Source: a virus | Virus record (IMG/VR): IMGVR_UViG_3300028536_000014 | Coordinates: 124,001 to 188,000 of that record | Strand: one strand, 5' to 3' | DNA length: 64,000 nucleotides | Shown: one piece after another, positions 6,630-14,816 of the stretch | How the letters are laid out: every line of letters begins with the position of its first letter | How positions within the stretch are numbered: position 1 is the first letter of the stretch | Translations under genes and position numbers: made by a program | Notes under the pieces: generated by a model | Databases searched by the model: none | The model's input: only the letters and a program-made list of their open reading frames with translations | What the model was told of the DNA's origin: nothing

Positions 6630-9196
6630 TGTTACTTTTTGAAAAAGATTGGAATGAACTTTATCCAACAGCGATAGTTCATTACGATTGTCCGAACAAA
6701 AGCTTTCTTCATTATGCCCAGTTACTTAAAGCGATGGGTATAAAGAACTGGGCATGGTGTCTTGCTTTAATTCATTCGGAATTAAGACATGTCGATCCGT
6801 TTAATCCAAATCTTACGTTGGATCAACAACTTCTGATTACTCTGGAGTGCAAACTAAATCCTTGGTATTATTTTCGCTCTGTAGCAAGAGCTATTGGAAG
6901 TACGTCAGATACACCTATTTATTTTAACGCTAATCGTTCTAACATGGCGTTGTATTGGTTATTTTTTAATCACATTACAGTTTGTTTACTTCAACCAAGA
7001 CAGACGGGTAAAACATTTGGTTCAACATCTTTAGATACTTATCTTTTAAATATCGCAAGTACGGGTGGTCGAACACTACTTCTAACTAAAGATGAACAAC
7101 TTAGAGCTAAGACATTAAGTGAAATTAAAACGATTGAAGAATTATTACCGTTTTATCTTCGTCAACATAATAAACACGACATAGGAAATCGTGAAGAAAT
7201 AAATGTTTCTTCATTAGACAACAATTATAAAGCGTTAATTGCTAGAAACGATCCTATTGCAGCAGATAAAACAGGTAAAGGTCATACTGTAGAAAACGTT
7301 CGAGTTGATGAATTCGCATTCCTGTTTTATATTAGCATTGCTTTATCGTCATTACTACCTGTAACAACAGCTGCACGTAAGACCGCTGAAATAGTAGGTA
7401 AACCCTACGGTAATATTTTCATGACAACGGCTGGTAAAAAAGACGATAGAGATGGCGCTTTTGCTTTTAATTATTTCAATTCTGGTGCGCCGTGGACAGA
7501 GTTTCTATTTGATTGTGCGAACATAGAAGAACTTAGAAATGTTATTAAAAGTTCATCTAGAGATGGTAATATTCATCGTGTTCATTGTGTTTTTAATCAC
7601 CGTCAATTAGGATATACTGATGAATGGCTTCGAAATGTTGCTGCTGAGAATAGCTCTTACGGAGAAGCATTCGAACGTGATTATCTTAATATCTGGACAT
7701 CAGGTAGTCAAAATAGTCCGTTGACTGTTGAGGAATCAAAGAAGGTTAGAGATTCTCAAACAGAAATTAAATACGCTGAGATATCTAAATACGGTCAAAT
7801 CGTTCTTCGTTGGTATATCAGAGAAGAAGAAATTAAACGTGTAATGTTAAACGAATATACCGTGGCTGCAGTAGATACAAGTGACGGTATGGGTAAGGAC
7901 GAGATCGCACTGAATATTCGTCACCTTAAGACAGGTGAAATTCTTGCAGTTTGTGGGATTAATGAAATCAATCTCATTACCGTTTCGAATTTCTTTGTTG
8001 AACTTCTAAAGATTTATCCTAAATTAACAATGATTATTGAGCGTCGTAATCAAGCAGCTAGTATTGTTGATTACATGCATAAACAACTAATTGCTGTTGG
8101 GATAGATCCATTTAGACGACTCTTCAATATGGTTGTTCAGGAGCATATGGAATATCCTGAACGTTATGCCGAAATACAAGAACGAAGAAATATCGGTAAT
8201 GAGAATTTCCTTGCTCAGTATAAAAAATATTTTGGGTTCACGACATCAGGAGGAGGTACTACTTCTCGTTCTGAACTCTACGGAACAACATTTCGTGCAG
8301 CAGTGAAATATACAGGCGATCTAATTAAAGATAAACCCACTATCGATCAGCTTCTTGCACTTATTATTAAGAATGGACGAGTAGATCATCCAACAGGTGG
8401 TCATGATGATCTTTGTTTCGTTGGTTCTACCCTAGTAAGAACTATAAAGGGTAATATACCGATTTCTGAATTAAAGATAGGAGATCTAGTATTAACTAGA
8501 GAAGGTTACAAACCTATACTCTACATTTATAATAGAGAAAAAGAAGTTATTAGTAAGTTTGGTTTAACAGGAACAGCCAACCATCCTTTCATTACCCCAA
8601 ACGGAGAAATACCGTTTGAAGATCTTACATTAGAGAGTGTTGTGTACACATGGCACGAGAATCTATCGAGTATAGCGGAAAAACGTATCATAGATATCTT
8701 GAATCATAAAGACTACACATCCAAAGATATTACTCAAGAAATAAAGCTGATGAAGTCAGAAGGAAGAAAAGAGAAAGTTTACAATCTATTAGTGGCTGAT
8801 TGTCATGAATATTTTGTTAATGATATTCTAGTTCATAACTGCGTTTCATGGTTATTGAGTTATTGGTTCATGTCTCAAGGAAAAAATCTCCAGTATTATG
8901 GAATTCCTTCTAACTATGTTTTGTCTCAAAATCAAGTTATTCATTCTCATGCTAATAGAGAAGAGATGTATCAGCTTGAACTTTCTCGTCGTGCAAAAGA
9001 ACACATCGAAAAACTTATAGAAGCTATTCGTAAAGAGCGAGATCCTAATGTATCTGAACGTCTTGTGTATGAAATAGAAAGTGTTAAAAGACTTTTAGGT
9101 GATCAACATGAGGTATCGCTATCAGTCGATGCAATGTTAAGTGAAATCAAGAAACAAAAGATACTAAAGTATTCGGTAAAACGATCACTCTATTGA
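6629..9196 (+). CDS. terL: Terminase large subunit with embedded mini-intein
   Basis: The DNA-packaging motor. The N-terminal ATPase has Walker A QPRQTGKT at 122-129 and Walker B VRVDEFAF with D227-E228. The C-terminal RNase H-fold nuclease has D416 (AAVDTSDG), E471 (IIERRNQ) and the third acidic motif GGHDDL at 590-595. Straight after HDDL the frame continues into a 142-residue intein (residues 596-737), then resumes with CVSWLLSYWFM, the normal continuation of the nuclease. Translation gives 855 residues; the spliced terminase would be 713. No Shine-Dalgarno is evident at 6629, in keeping with overlap with the upstream gene. It corresponds to phiKZ gp25 by position. Packaging presumably requires intein removal because the insertion splits the catalytic motif from its helix. 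Confidence 0.93.
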   Translation: MLLFEKDWNELYPTAIVHYDCPNKSFLHYAQLLKAMGIKNWAWCLALIHSELRHVDPFNPNLTLDQQLLITLECKLNPWYYFRSVARAIGSTSDTPIYFNANRSNMALYWLFFNHITVCLLQPRQTGKTFGSTSLDTYLLNIASTGGRTLLLTKDEQLRAKTLSEIKTIEELLPFYLRQHNKHDIGNREEINVSSLDNNYKALIARNDPIAADKTGKGHTVENVRVDEFAFLFYISIALSSLLPVTTAARKTAEIVGKPYGNIFMTTAGKKDDRDGAFAFNYFNSGAPWTEFLFDCANIEELRNVIKSSSRDGNIHRVHCVFNHRQLGYTDEWLRNVAAENSSYGEAFERDYLNIWTSGSQNSPLTVEESKKVRDSQTEIKYAEISKYGQIVLRWYIREEEIKRVMLNEYTVAAVDTSDGMGKDEIALNIRHLKTGEILAVCGINEINLITVSNFFVELLKIYPKLTMIIERRNQAASIVDYMHKQLIAVGIDPFRRLFNMVVQEHMEYPERYAEIQERRNIGNENFLAQYKKYFGFTTSGGGTTSRSELYGTTFRAAVKYTGDLIKDKPTIDQLLALIIKNGRVDHPTGGHDDLCFVGSTLVRTIKGNIPISELKIGDLVLTREGYKPILYIYNREKEVISKFGLTGTANHPFITPNGEIPFEDLTLESVVYTWHENLSSIAEKRIIDILNHKDYTSKDITQEIKLMKSEGRKEKVYNLLVADCHEYFVNDILVHNCVSWLLSYWFMSQGKNLQYYGIPSNYVLSQNQVIHSHANREEMYQLELSRRAKEHIEKLIEAIRKERDPNVSERLVYEIESVKRLLGDQHEVSLSVDAMLSEIKKQKILKYSVKRSLY
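8414..8839 (+). mobile_element. Mini-intein in terL (142 aa, no endonuclease)
   Basis: The frame-preserving insert starts with Cys596 (CFVGSTLVRT, block A), has a block B GTANHPFITP with the TxxH-type His, and ends with block F VYNLLVADCHEYFV and block G LVHN, followed by Cys738 as the +1 nucleophile. These are the splicing residues of a class 1 intein: Cys1, block B His, penultimate His, terminal Asn, Cys+1. At 142 residues it has only the Hint splicing fold and no LAGLIDADG or HNH endonuclease. The host site is the terminase nuclease active-site motif. Confidence 0.92.
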
Positions 9197-9204
9197 ACAA
9201 CAAA

Positions 9205-9236
9205 GATAACCAGTACCTTATCAGGTACTGGTTATC
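9205..9236. terminator. Bidirectional hairpin between convergent genes
   Basis: Perfect 14-bp inverted repeat (GATAACCAGTACCT and complement, 4-base loop) just after terL. The right arm overlaps the 3' end of the convergent minus-strand gene, so one structure probably ends both transcripts. Confidence 0.65.
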
Positions 9237-9511
9237 GATGTCTTTATTCTTTTTTTGAACAAACTCTTCTTGAAAAACATCAATATGATTAGTAAAATAA
9301 ACACAAGTGGGTAGACAAACATTAACTCACTTCGAACATAGTAAACTTTACTTAATTGATCTTTTGTAAAGCCACAACTTTTTAAAGTATACCAAGCAAA
9401 AAGAAAGTTGGGTTTGTACAACATGTAACCAATCGCAAGATATAAAAAGGTATAGGCAATTCCTTTTGCGTAGAACATTTCGATACAAAGATAGTGATTT
9501 TCTATTTTCAT
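9221..9511 (-). CDS. Small membrane protein, 96 aa
   Basis: I place the start at ATG 9511 (MKIENHYLCIEM...), preceded by AAAGGAA eight bases upstream, rather than at the longer in-frame extension to 9751, which would run through the previous gene and a terminator. The 96-residue product has two hydrophobic helices, about residues 17-33 and 67-83, and a lysine-rich tail (FFKKSLFKKRIKTS), consistent with an inner-membrane protein with a cytoplasmic basic end. Family unknown. Confidence 0.65.
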   Translation of the reverse strand: MKIENHYLCIEMFYAKGIAYTFLYLAIGYMLYKPNFLFAWYTLKSCGFTKDQLSKVYYVRSELMFVYPLVFILLIILMFFKKSLFKKRIKTSITST

Positions 9512-9570
9512 AACGTTGATTCCTTTTATAGATTCATAATATCTTTTATTTTTATATTTTGATAAAAAAA

Positions 9571-9600
9571 ATACAGCCAAGATATTATTCTTGGCTGTAT
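9571..9600 (-). terminator. Intrinsic terminator, minus strand
   Basis: Perfect 12-bp inverted repeat (ATACAGCCAAGA and complement) followed on the minus strand by a run of eight T residues. It ends the transcript of the 83-residue membrane protein gene at 9606-9857. Confidence 0.8.
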
Positions 9601-9605
9601 GATAA

Positions 9606-9857
9606 TTACACAATCGGATGTGACCGGTGTTGACCGCCTCCTCCGGAAAGGATCTGAAACAGCTTGTAGAGGATGTAAAACCCAAGGATAGTAAGAGCAA
9701 ATTCGCCCCAGATCCCCCAGAGTAATGCAATGATGAAACAGCCGGATTCAACAGCCTGGCTGGTATAGCCGCGTTTGAACATCAGCTTGACAAGGATGTT
9801 GAAGAGAACGACTGTAACGAGAAGATAGAAAGCGATACCCATGATAGCGGAAAGCAT
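9606..9857 (-). CDS. Small membrane protein, 83 aa
   Basis: An 83-residue protein with two long hydrophobic segments (about 4-25 and 42-70), a Gly-rich turn (LSGGGGQHRS) and a short polar tail. AGGAG lies eight bases before ATG at 9857. It is GC-richer than its left neighbour and matches the composition of the gene upstream, with which it is probably co-transcribed. I do not recognise a family. A small phage protein with this topology could act at the inner membrane (lysis timing, superinfection exclusion), but nothing in the sequence proves this. Confidence 0.7.
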   Translation of the reverse strand: MLSAIMGIAFYLLVTVVLFNILVKLMFKRGYTSQAVESGCFIIALLWGIWGEFALTILGFYILYKLFQILSGGGGQHRSHPIV

Positions 9858-9892
9858 GACGGTACTCCTGATGAAATTGATGAATGTTGTAA

Positions 9893-10774
9893 CTAGGCCG
9901 CCTGTGATTGAGGCAGATAGAACTTGGTTTTGCCGATGAAATGTTTCTCGTTGGTTTCGTAGAACATCCCATCACTGAAGACTCGCGGTACCTTCCAGAT
10001 CTGACCGCAAGTAGAAATCAGTCGTTTGATGATGTACCAACGATGATCGGTGTTATTGACGAGACGGGTTGTGACGATACGACCTTCAGTCAAAACCCAA
10101 TTCGGATTGATGCCGCTGGCGAGTAGATTCTTGGTTTCATTCACTGCACGAAGATAGCGAAGTTGGACCGCTGTCTCGTCAACCTTGAGGTCCCATGGGT
10201 GCTGGTAATACAGATACTCGAAGGCCATCTTGATGACAGCAAAGGCCATTGCAAGAGACTGCAGAGTCGTTGTCGATTTGTTCTGGAAAGTATTGATGAG
10301 GTAGCCATACCCCATGATGGTTTCAACATCGATGAGTTTTTCCTCGTTTTTCTCATCATCGATAGACATGATCTGTTCGATCACTTGATGGACCAGTGAT
10401 TCGTACGCACCCGTACGAATTTCGATGCTGGTTTGAACAGGCAGTTCTGTGGTGTTGGGGATATACGCGATATGCTTGACGTGAATCTTGCGTGCTACGA
10501 TTTCAGCCGGCTGGAAACCCAACCAGTACAGAATCGCATCTTTGCTGAAATCTATTTTGTCGATCTGTTCGTATTCAAAAACACGAACTTCAGAGTAAAA
10601 TTTCAGTACTGCCGCTGCAAACAGACTGTTCTCGTCGAATCGATCGTAGATGAAAATCTGCTCTTCAGGTTTGACGCTTTGATTCAGAACTGAAGCATTG
10701 GTGATTGCTTCGAATCGTTCTTGGTTGATCACCGCAACAACCGATACGGGATCGTATTCGATGAGGTCATTCAT
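9893..10774 (-). CDS. Hypothetical protein, 293 aa, distant DHH-like layout
   Basis: A 293-residue protein of GC-richer composition. The order of elements faintly resembles DHH-type phosphoesterases such as NrnB: IFIYDRFDENSLFAAAVLKFY (about 41-61), where such enzymes have a H-x-D-x-D-G-x-x-A-A loop, then a strand-turn ILYWLGFQ, then KHIAYIPNT. The metal-binding His/Asp residues are not conserved here, so even if the fold is shared an active enzyme is unlikely. It starts at ATG 10774 after a Shine-Dalgarno-like GGAG (TAGGAGAGTACAG). A long untranslated region lies upstream. Confidence 0.7.
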   Translation of the reverse strand: MNDLIEYDPVSVVAVINQERFEAITNASVLNQSVKPEEQIFIYDRFDENSLFAAAVLKFYSEVRVFEYEQIDKIDFSKDAILYWLGFQPAEIVARKIHVKHIAYIPNTTELPVQTSIEIRTGAYESLVHQVIEQIMSIDDEKNEEKLIDVETIMGYGYLINTFQNKSTTTLQSLAMAFAVIKMAFEYLYYQHPWDLKVDETAVQLRYLRAVNETKNLLASGINPNWVLTEGRIVTTRLVNNTDHRWYIIKRLISTCGQIWKVPRVFSDGMFYETNEKHFIGKTKFYLPQSQAA

Positions 10775-11110
10775 TCCTGTACTCTCCTAGTGAGTTGAAT
10801 TGAACTTGAATCATTACATCGTGGGTGAAAACGAATTCGTGTATGACACGTTACATCTGTATGGGTTTATTACTCTTTCTGACACACTATCAATTTGTGG
10901 GTTACTGCTGAGTCAGTGGTACACTAACAATCAATGGATGAATTTTTTCTCTTGATGCACGATAAGTCATTGTTGACTAGATTGAAACACTGCTCGATTT
11001 TGGATGAATTGGTATCGATGATACAGTAATCACCTCCGGGTTTATTTATGAGAAAGGTAAATAAAACTCTCATTCACAATTAAAGTATATGTGATTGAAA
11101 TTGGTTAAGA
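10775..11110. other. Long intergenic region upstream of the 293-aa gene
   Basis: 336 bases without a convincing gene. On the minus strand it contains a promoter-like CACATATACTTTAATTG at about 11077-11093. Next come an 8-bp inverted repeat TTTATTTA/TAAATAAA (11041-11065) and a near-perfect Shine-Dalgarno GGAGGTGAT (11029-11037). No ATG, GTG or TTG frame of useful length follows the last. The region may be a long 5' leader of the gene ending at 9893. Confidence 0.4.
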
Positions 11111-11157
11111 ATACTTCCATACACACTCTGGGATTAACCAGGTGTGTATGGAAGTAT
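11111..11157 (-). terminator. 16-bp perfect hairpin downstream of the 871-aa virion gene
   Basis: Perfect 16-bp inverted repeat (ATACTTCCATACACAC and complement, 15-base loop) five bases past the stop of the gene at 11162-13777. No strong U-tract follows on the minus strand. Confidence 0.6.
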
Positions 11158-11161
11158 ATGA

Positions 11162-13777
11162 TTAAATGTAATAATAATTGCCAACATCATCGATAGCACC
11201 AGGAGCTGCTAATGCTGATGATCGAACAATGAAGTTAATTTGATTAGCACTACTTAAATGGATCGCAGCACTACGAGGTGTTGGAACGATTGTAAAACTA
11301 CTATTTCCAACATAACCAAAACTAGTGTTACACGGGCTTACATTCAATAAATACATGTAAGGTGCTAGAATGGTTTCAACTTCTGAATCCGTTAATGTTG
11401 GATCAACATCAGCGGTGGTAATAACACCACTCAAGATATCATCAGTAATTTTAGAATGGAACGGACAAATCAACTTATACGGTGAAGCTATTGTTGTTTC
11501 AGTAGCACGCGTTGGGAAAATAAAGTTTGCGTTCATAAATGTTTTCAAGTTACTATCGAGCGTATTAGCAATTTCTCGAAGTGATTCTTGGGAGTCATTA
11601 AGGTATTCCGATACAGGAACAACGTAATGTTGAACCTGATAGGGAAGACCATTCAAACTATTAGTAGGATTATTTCCTGTTGGGTAATCCTGAGAGAATT
11701 TTAATGTGCTAGCAATTTTGATATAACCATCAATAGAGATACGAATAGGTTTGTCGTTCTTAGGAACGTATTTACCACTTGTACCAACATATCCGTTATT
11801 CACAACACCGCTATCTAGCACGTATTCAAACTGAAGACTTCCATTACCAAGACCTGTTACACGATAGTGAAAAAACTGATCTTGAGTGGCAACGTCTTGA
11901 TTTAGATAGTTAAAGTTCGTAATATAAACGTTTGGAAAATCAATGAAATAATCCATATTACGAACTAAAGAACGTGTGTTCATAAATAACGTGATATCAG
12001 ATCCAGGAACAGCAATTGGATATTGTAGTATACCATCACCCTGACCTCGATCCATATATTCCGTTAATTGGAATGTCATCAAGTTATTATTGAATAATTG
12101 TGTAAAGGTATTGGTAGTAAACTTTGAATCATCACGAATCATCATGTATCGTGTATCACTAGGATTAGTCCACGATACGATATTTGCTGTTGTATCAATC
12201 GTATAATCACTTGTATCTGTGATATCAGTCCAATTATATTGCGGTACATCACTGATTTGATCACAAGCAAAAACACGATAAGCATGATTTGGAATATAAA
12301 TAAGATCATTATTTCCACAAGACGATGAAGGTCCGAAGTCAGCTAAACCTTTCATCAATTCAATCATGTTACAATTAAGGTTAGTTGCGGTATATATACT
12401 TCCGCTACTTGAAGTATGATTCTCAAGATACTGACCCGTAACATTATATTCATAACCAGTACAACCGGACTGATAACCAATAGGAATGGGTGTGGATTTC
12501 ACAGAACCAGCAACGGTTGCTTTGATATTCTCAACACCATAATAAAAAGAAATGAAATTATAACCCAAAACAGTTTCAGAAAATTCTTGTGTGATACTCG
12601 TTTGGTCATCTTTCATTGCTTGAATATAAGGTGAATTCTCCATTGTTGGAGCTGAGAAAGTTGCGAAAGTGACAGGATCCTGAATCAACGCATTCAAAAT
12701 AGATGCATTCGGTAATGTATAAAGATCCTTTACTAAAGAAGTATTAGGATAAATAGGTCGATCATAACCTGATTTACGAAACTTGACTTCAACTGAAATT
12801 GTGACAGGTTGCGTTGAAGGATTCAAAGTTGTAATGGAATTGATTACTGCAGTTAAGATTGATGAGCTTAATGCATAATCACGATGTGTTAACATACGGA
12901 TTGATCTATCACTAGAAATAGGATAATGCGCACCGTACGAAACACTACTTGAAAGACTCATAAACAAATCGACTTCTAGATCGTCTTGGTATTCGATCGT
13001 AGTAAAATAACTTGTAGAAGAAGAGTGAAGAATAGATTTACTTTCACTATCTAAACTACTTGTGTAAGTTGGAGCTGATGATAACAAATAAGTTTCAACA
13101 TGTTCTACAGTTGGATCATAGATCCATTCAACATAGTCGCCAGCTGAAACAAATGTTGTATCAGGAGTCTTATACCGTTGACCATTAATGGTCAACGTAC
13201 AATAACCTCTGGTTGTAATCAATGTTTGAATTTGAGTATTGATGGCAGTAATATCCGACGCAGCAGTCAAAATAGAACCACCTGTTTGTAAATTATAATC
13301 TGTTCCAGATGAACGACTTGAGTTATAAAACGCATTCACATAGAAGCGTAAATATAAATCCTCTGTGCTCAAATTAGCCGGAATGATATTGTTATGTTCT
13401 ACTGCAATCAGTAAAGCTTTTTCTTTTGTAAAGAGATAATAACTTCTAAACAAAGGAAATACAATTCCTTTCGATGTATATAAGGTTGTTAAAACATTAC
13501 TTTCTATTAAAGGTTGTGTTAATAAACGCCATTGTTCCATTTCCCAAACATGTTGGTATAAAGGAAGTTGGTCTTGAGATTCATAATAAGTTCCGACCTG
13601 ATAAATAAACCAACCACTCGACTGAGTTGGAAGTTTAATTTCTCGACCTAAAAAATTAAGACTATTAAATATCGGATTAGAAGAATGGAGCCTACCTGGT
13701 TTCATGATCAGTTCTTGATCTTGCCCAGGAGTACACCAAATATTATCGAGAACGAATTGTTCAAGAACGTTTGTCAT
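11162..13777 (-). CDS. Probable virion structural protein, 871 aa
   Basis: An 871-residue protein rich in Ser, Thr, Tyr and Asn with predominantly beta-strand character and no membrane segment. This composition is typical of tail or baseplate proteins. The C-terminus is AIDDVGNYYYI. It is the second gene of a two-gene minus-strand unit divergent from tail sheath. In phiKZ the equivalent slot (gp27) is a virion protein as I recall. Its start nearly abuts the stop of the upstream 329-residue gene, so translation is probably coupled. The family is not otherwise recognised. Confidence 0.7.
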   Translation of the reverse strand: MTNVLEQFVLDNIWCTPGQDQELIMKPGRLHSSNPIFNSLNFLGREIKLPTQSSGWFIYQVGTYYESQDQLPLYQHVWEMEQWRLLTQPLIESNVLTTLYTSKGIVFPLFRSYYLFTKEKALLIAVEHNNIIPANLSTEDLYLRFYVNAFYNSSRSSGTDYNLQTGGSILTAASDITAINTQIQTLITTRGYCTLTINGQRYKTPDTTFVSAGDYVEWIYDPTVEHVETYLLSSAPTYTSSLDSESKSILHSSSTSYFTTIEYQDDLEVDLFMSLSSSVSYGAHYPISSDRSIRMLTHRDYALSSSILTAVINSITTLNPSTQPVTISVEVKFRKSGYDRPIYPNTSLVKDLYTLPNASILNALIQDPVTFATFSAPTMENSPYIQAMKDDQTSITQEFSETVLGYNFISFYYGVENIKATVAGSVKSTPIPIGYQSGCTGYEYNVTGQYLENHTSSSGSIYTATNLNCNMIELMKGLADFGPSSSCGNNDLIYIPNHAYRVFACDQISDVPQYNWTDITDTSDYTIDTTANIVSWTNPSDTRYMMIRDDSKFTTNTFTQLFNNNLMTFQLTEYMDRGQGDGILQYPIAVPGSDITLFMNTRSLVRNMDYFIDFPNVYITNFNYLNQDVATQDQFFHYRVTGLGNGSLQFEYVLDSGVVNNGYVGTSGKYVPKNDKPIRISIDGYIKIASTLKFSQDYPTGNNPTNSLNGLPYQVQHYVVPVSEYLNDSQESLREIANTLDSNLKTFMNANFIFPTRATETTIASPYKLICPFHSKITDDILSGVITTADVDPTLTDSEVETILAPYMYLLNVSPCNTSFGYVGNSSFTIVPTPRSAAIHLSSANQINFIVRSSALAAPGAIDDVGNYYYI

Positions 13778-13786
13778 ACAGAATTC

Positions 13787-14776
13787 TTAAGCAAGACCTT
13801 CGACTGCCAGAGTCGAATGTGTACTCGTGATGTTATAGTCAGATAGAATCTTGTGATACTGCTTGACATAGTCGTCAGCAATTCCTCGTTTACCGACACG
13901 TTCTGCAATTTTATAGATAAGACTCTGACGATAACTACGTTCTTCTAAGGCCGCATGGATGATAGCCATCCAAGTAGGAGGGTGTTCGGTTGCAACCGCA
14001 ATGATATCTTTGCTGTTGGTACCATACCAACTATTCTTCAGAAGTGTTAAAAGTGTTAAAACATTCAAGTCTTTCAAACGAATGTTATCTGTCGTAGCTT
14101 TAACACCCTCGACAAATGTATCAACACCTTTCATCATCGGCATCTTCTCAAAGACTTTATTAACAGTCTTGGCATCAGCTGCAGTGACTTTGCTGGTGTG
14201 AATCTGCCATTTCTGTAATGTTTCTTCATCGTAATCGGTTTCGTCTGTGAAGAGCGATTGATAATAGTAGGATGCTGTGATAGCAATGATTAACTGATCC
14301 ATTGGGTTCAACGCATAAGCTCTAGCCAAAATATCAGCCATCCAACGACCAAACATCATCGTTGAGAAATACAAATTGATTTTCAATGCTTCTACATCTC
14401 CTTCTAACCACTCTATGTTAAGAATGGCGCGAGAACGTGCAAAGTTATATTCAACCTGACTACTGATCGCTGCTGACAATGATGTCAATGTACCGTCAAA
14501 GATCCTTTTCCTCAAATATAAACGCATATCCGTTACCATTAACCGATTTCCATCTCGGGTCCTATAAGCATACGGATGAGCAAATAAGGGGATCTTTTCT
14601 TCAGAATCTTGTAGTGATGTGATAAAAACTGGATATATCGGACCCAGTTTTTTTACATCCAATGAGGACGTCAACAAATTGTCCCGAATCAAGGACTCAC
14701 TTATTGCTTCGGAAAGCCGTGTTGTATTAAACCTGGATCCGAGAGTCGTTTGATACCCATCAGTGAATTTTGACAT
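13787..14776 (-). CDS. Probable virion protein, 329 aa
   Basis: A 329-residue, largely helical protein without recognised motifs. It is transcribed divergently from tail sheath, with only 40 bases between the two starts, so that short interval must carry control elements for both. The downstream gene is the 871-residue structural protein. By position it resembles the phiKZ gp28 slot, suggesting a virion or tail-assembly role. No enzymatic signature is seen. Confidence 0.7.
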   Translation of the reverse strand: MSKFTDGYQTTLGSRFNTTRLSEAISESLIRDNLLTSSLDVKKLGPIYPVFITSLQDSEEKIPLFAHPYAYRTRDGNRLMVTDMRLYLRKRIFDGTLTSLSAAISSQVEYNFARSRAILNIEWLEGDVEALKINLYFSTMMFGRWMADILARAYALNPMDQLIIAITASYYYQSLFTDETDYDEETLQKWQIHTSKVTAADAKTVNKVFEKMPMMKGVDTFVEGVKATTDNIRLKDLNVLTLLTLLKNSWYGTNSKDIIAVATEHPPTWMAIIHAALEERSYRQSLIYKIAERVGKRGIADDYVKQYHKILSDYNITSTHSTLAVEGLA

Positions 14777-14816
14777 TTCGTTTTATCCAAAAACAGTTTA
14801 AGGAAAGGTTAACCAT

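Noticed and set aside
9512-9751. N-terminal extension of the 96-residue membrane protein
   Set aside because: It would translate through an intrinsic terminator and overlap the upstream gene; the internal ATG at 9511 has a good Shine-Dalgarno.
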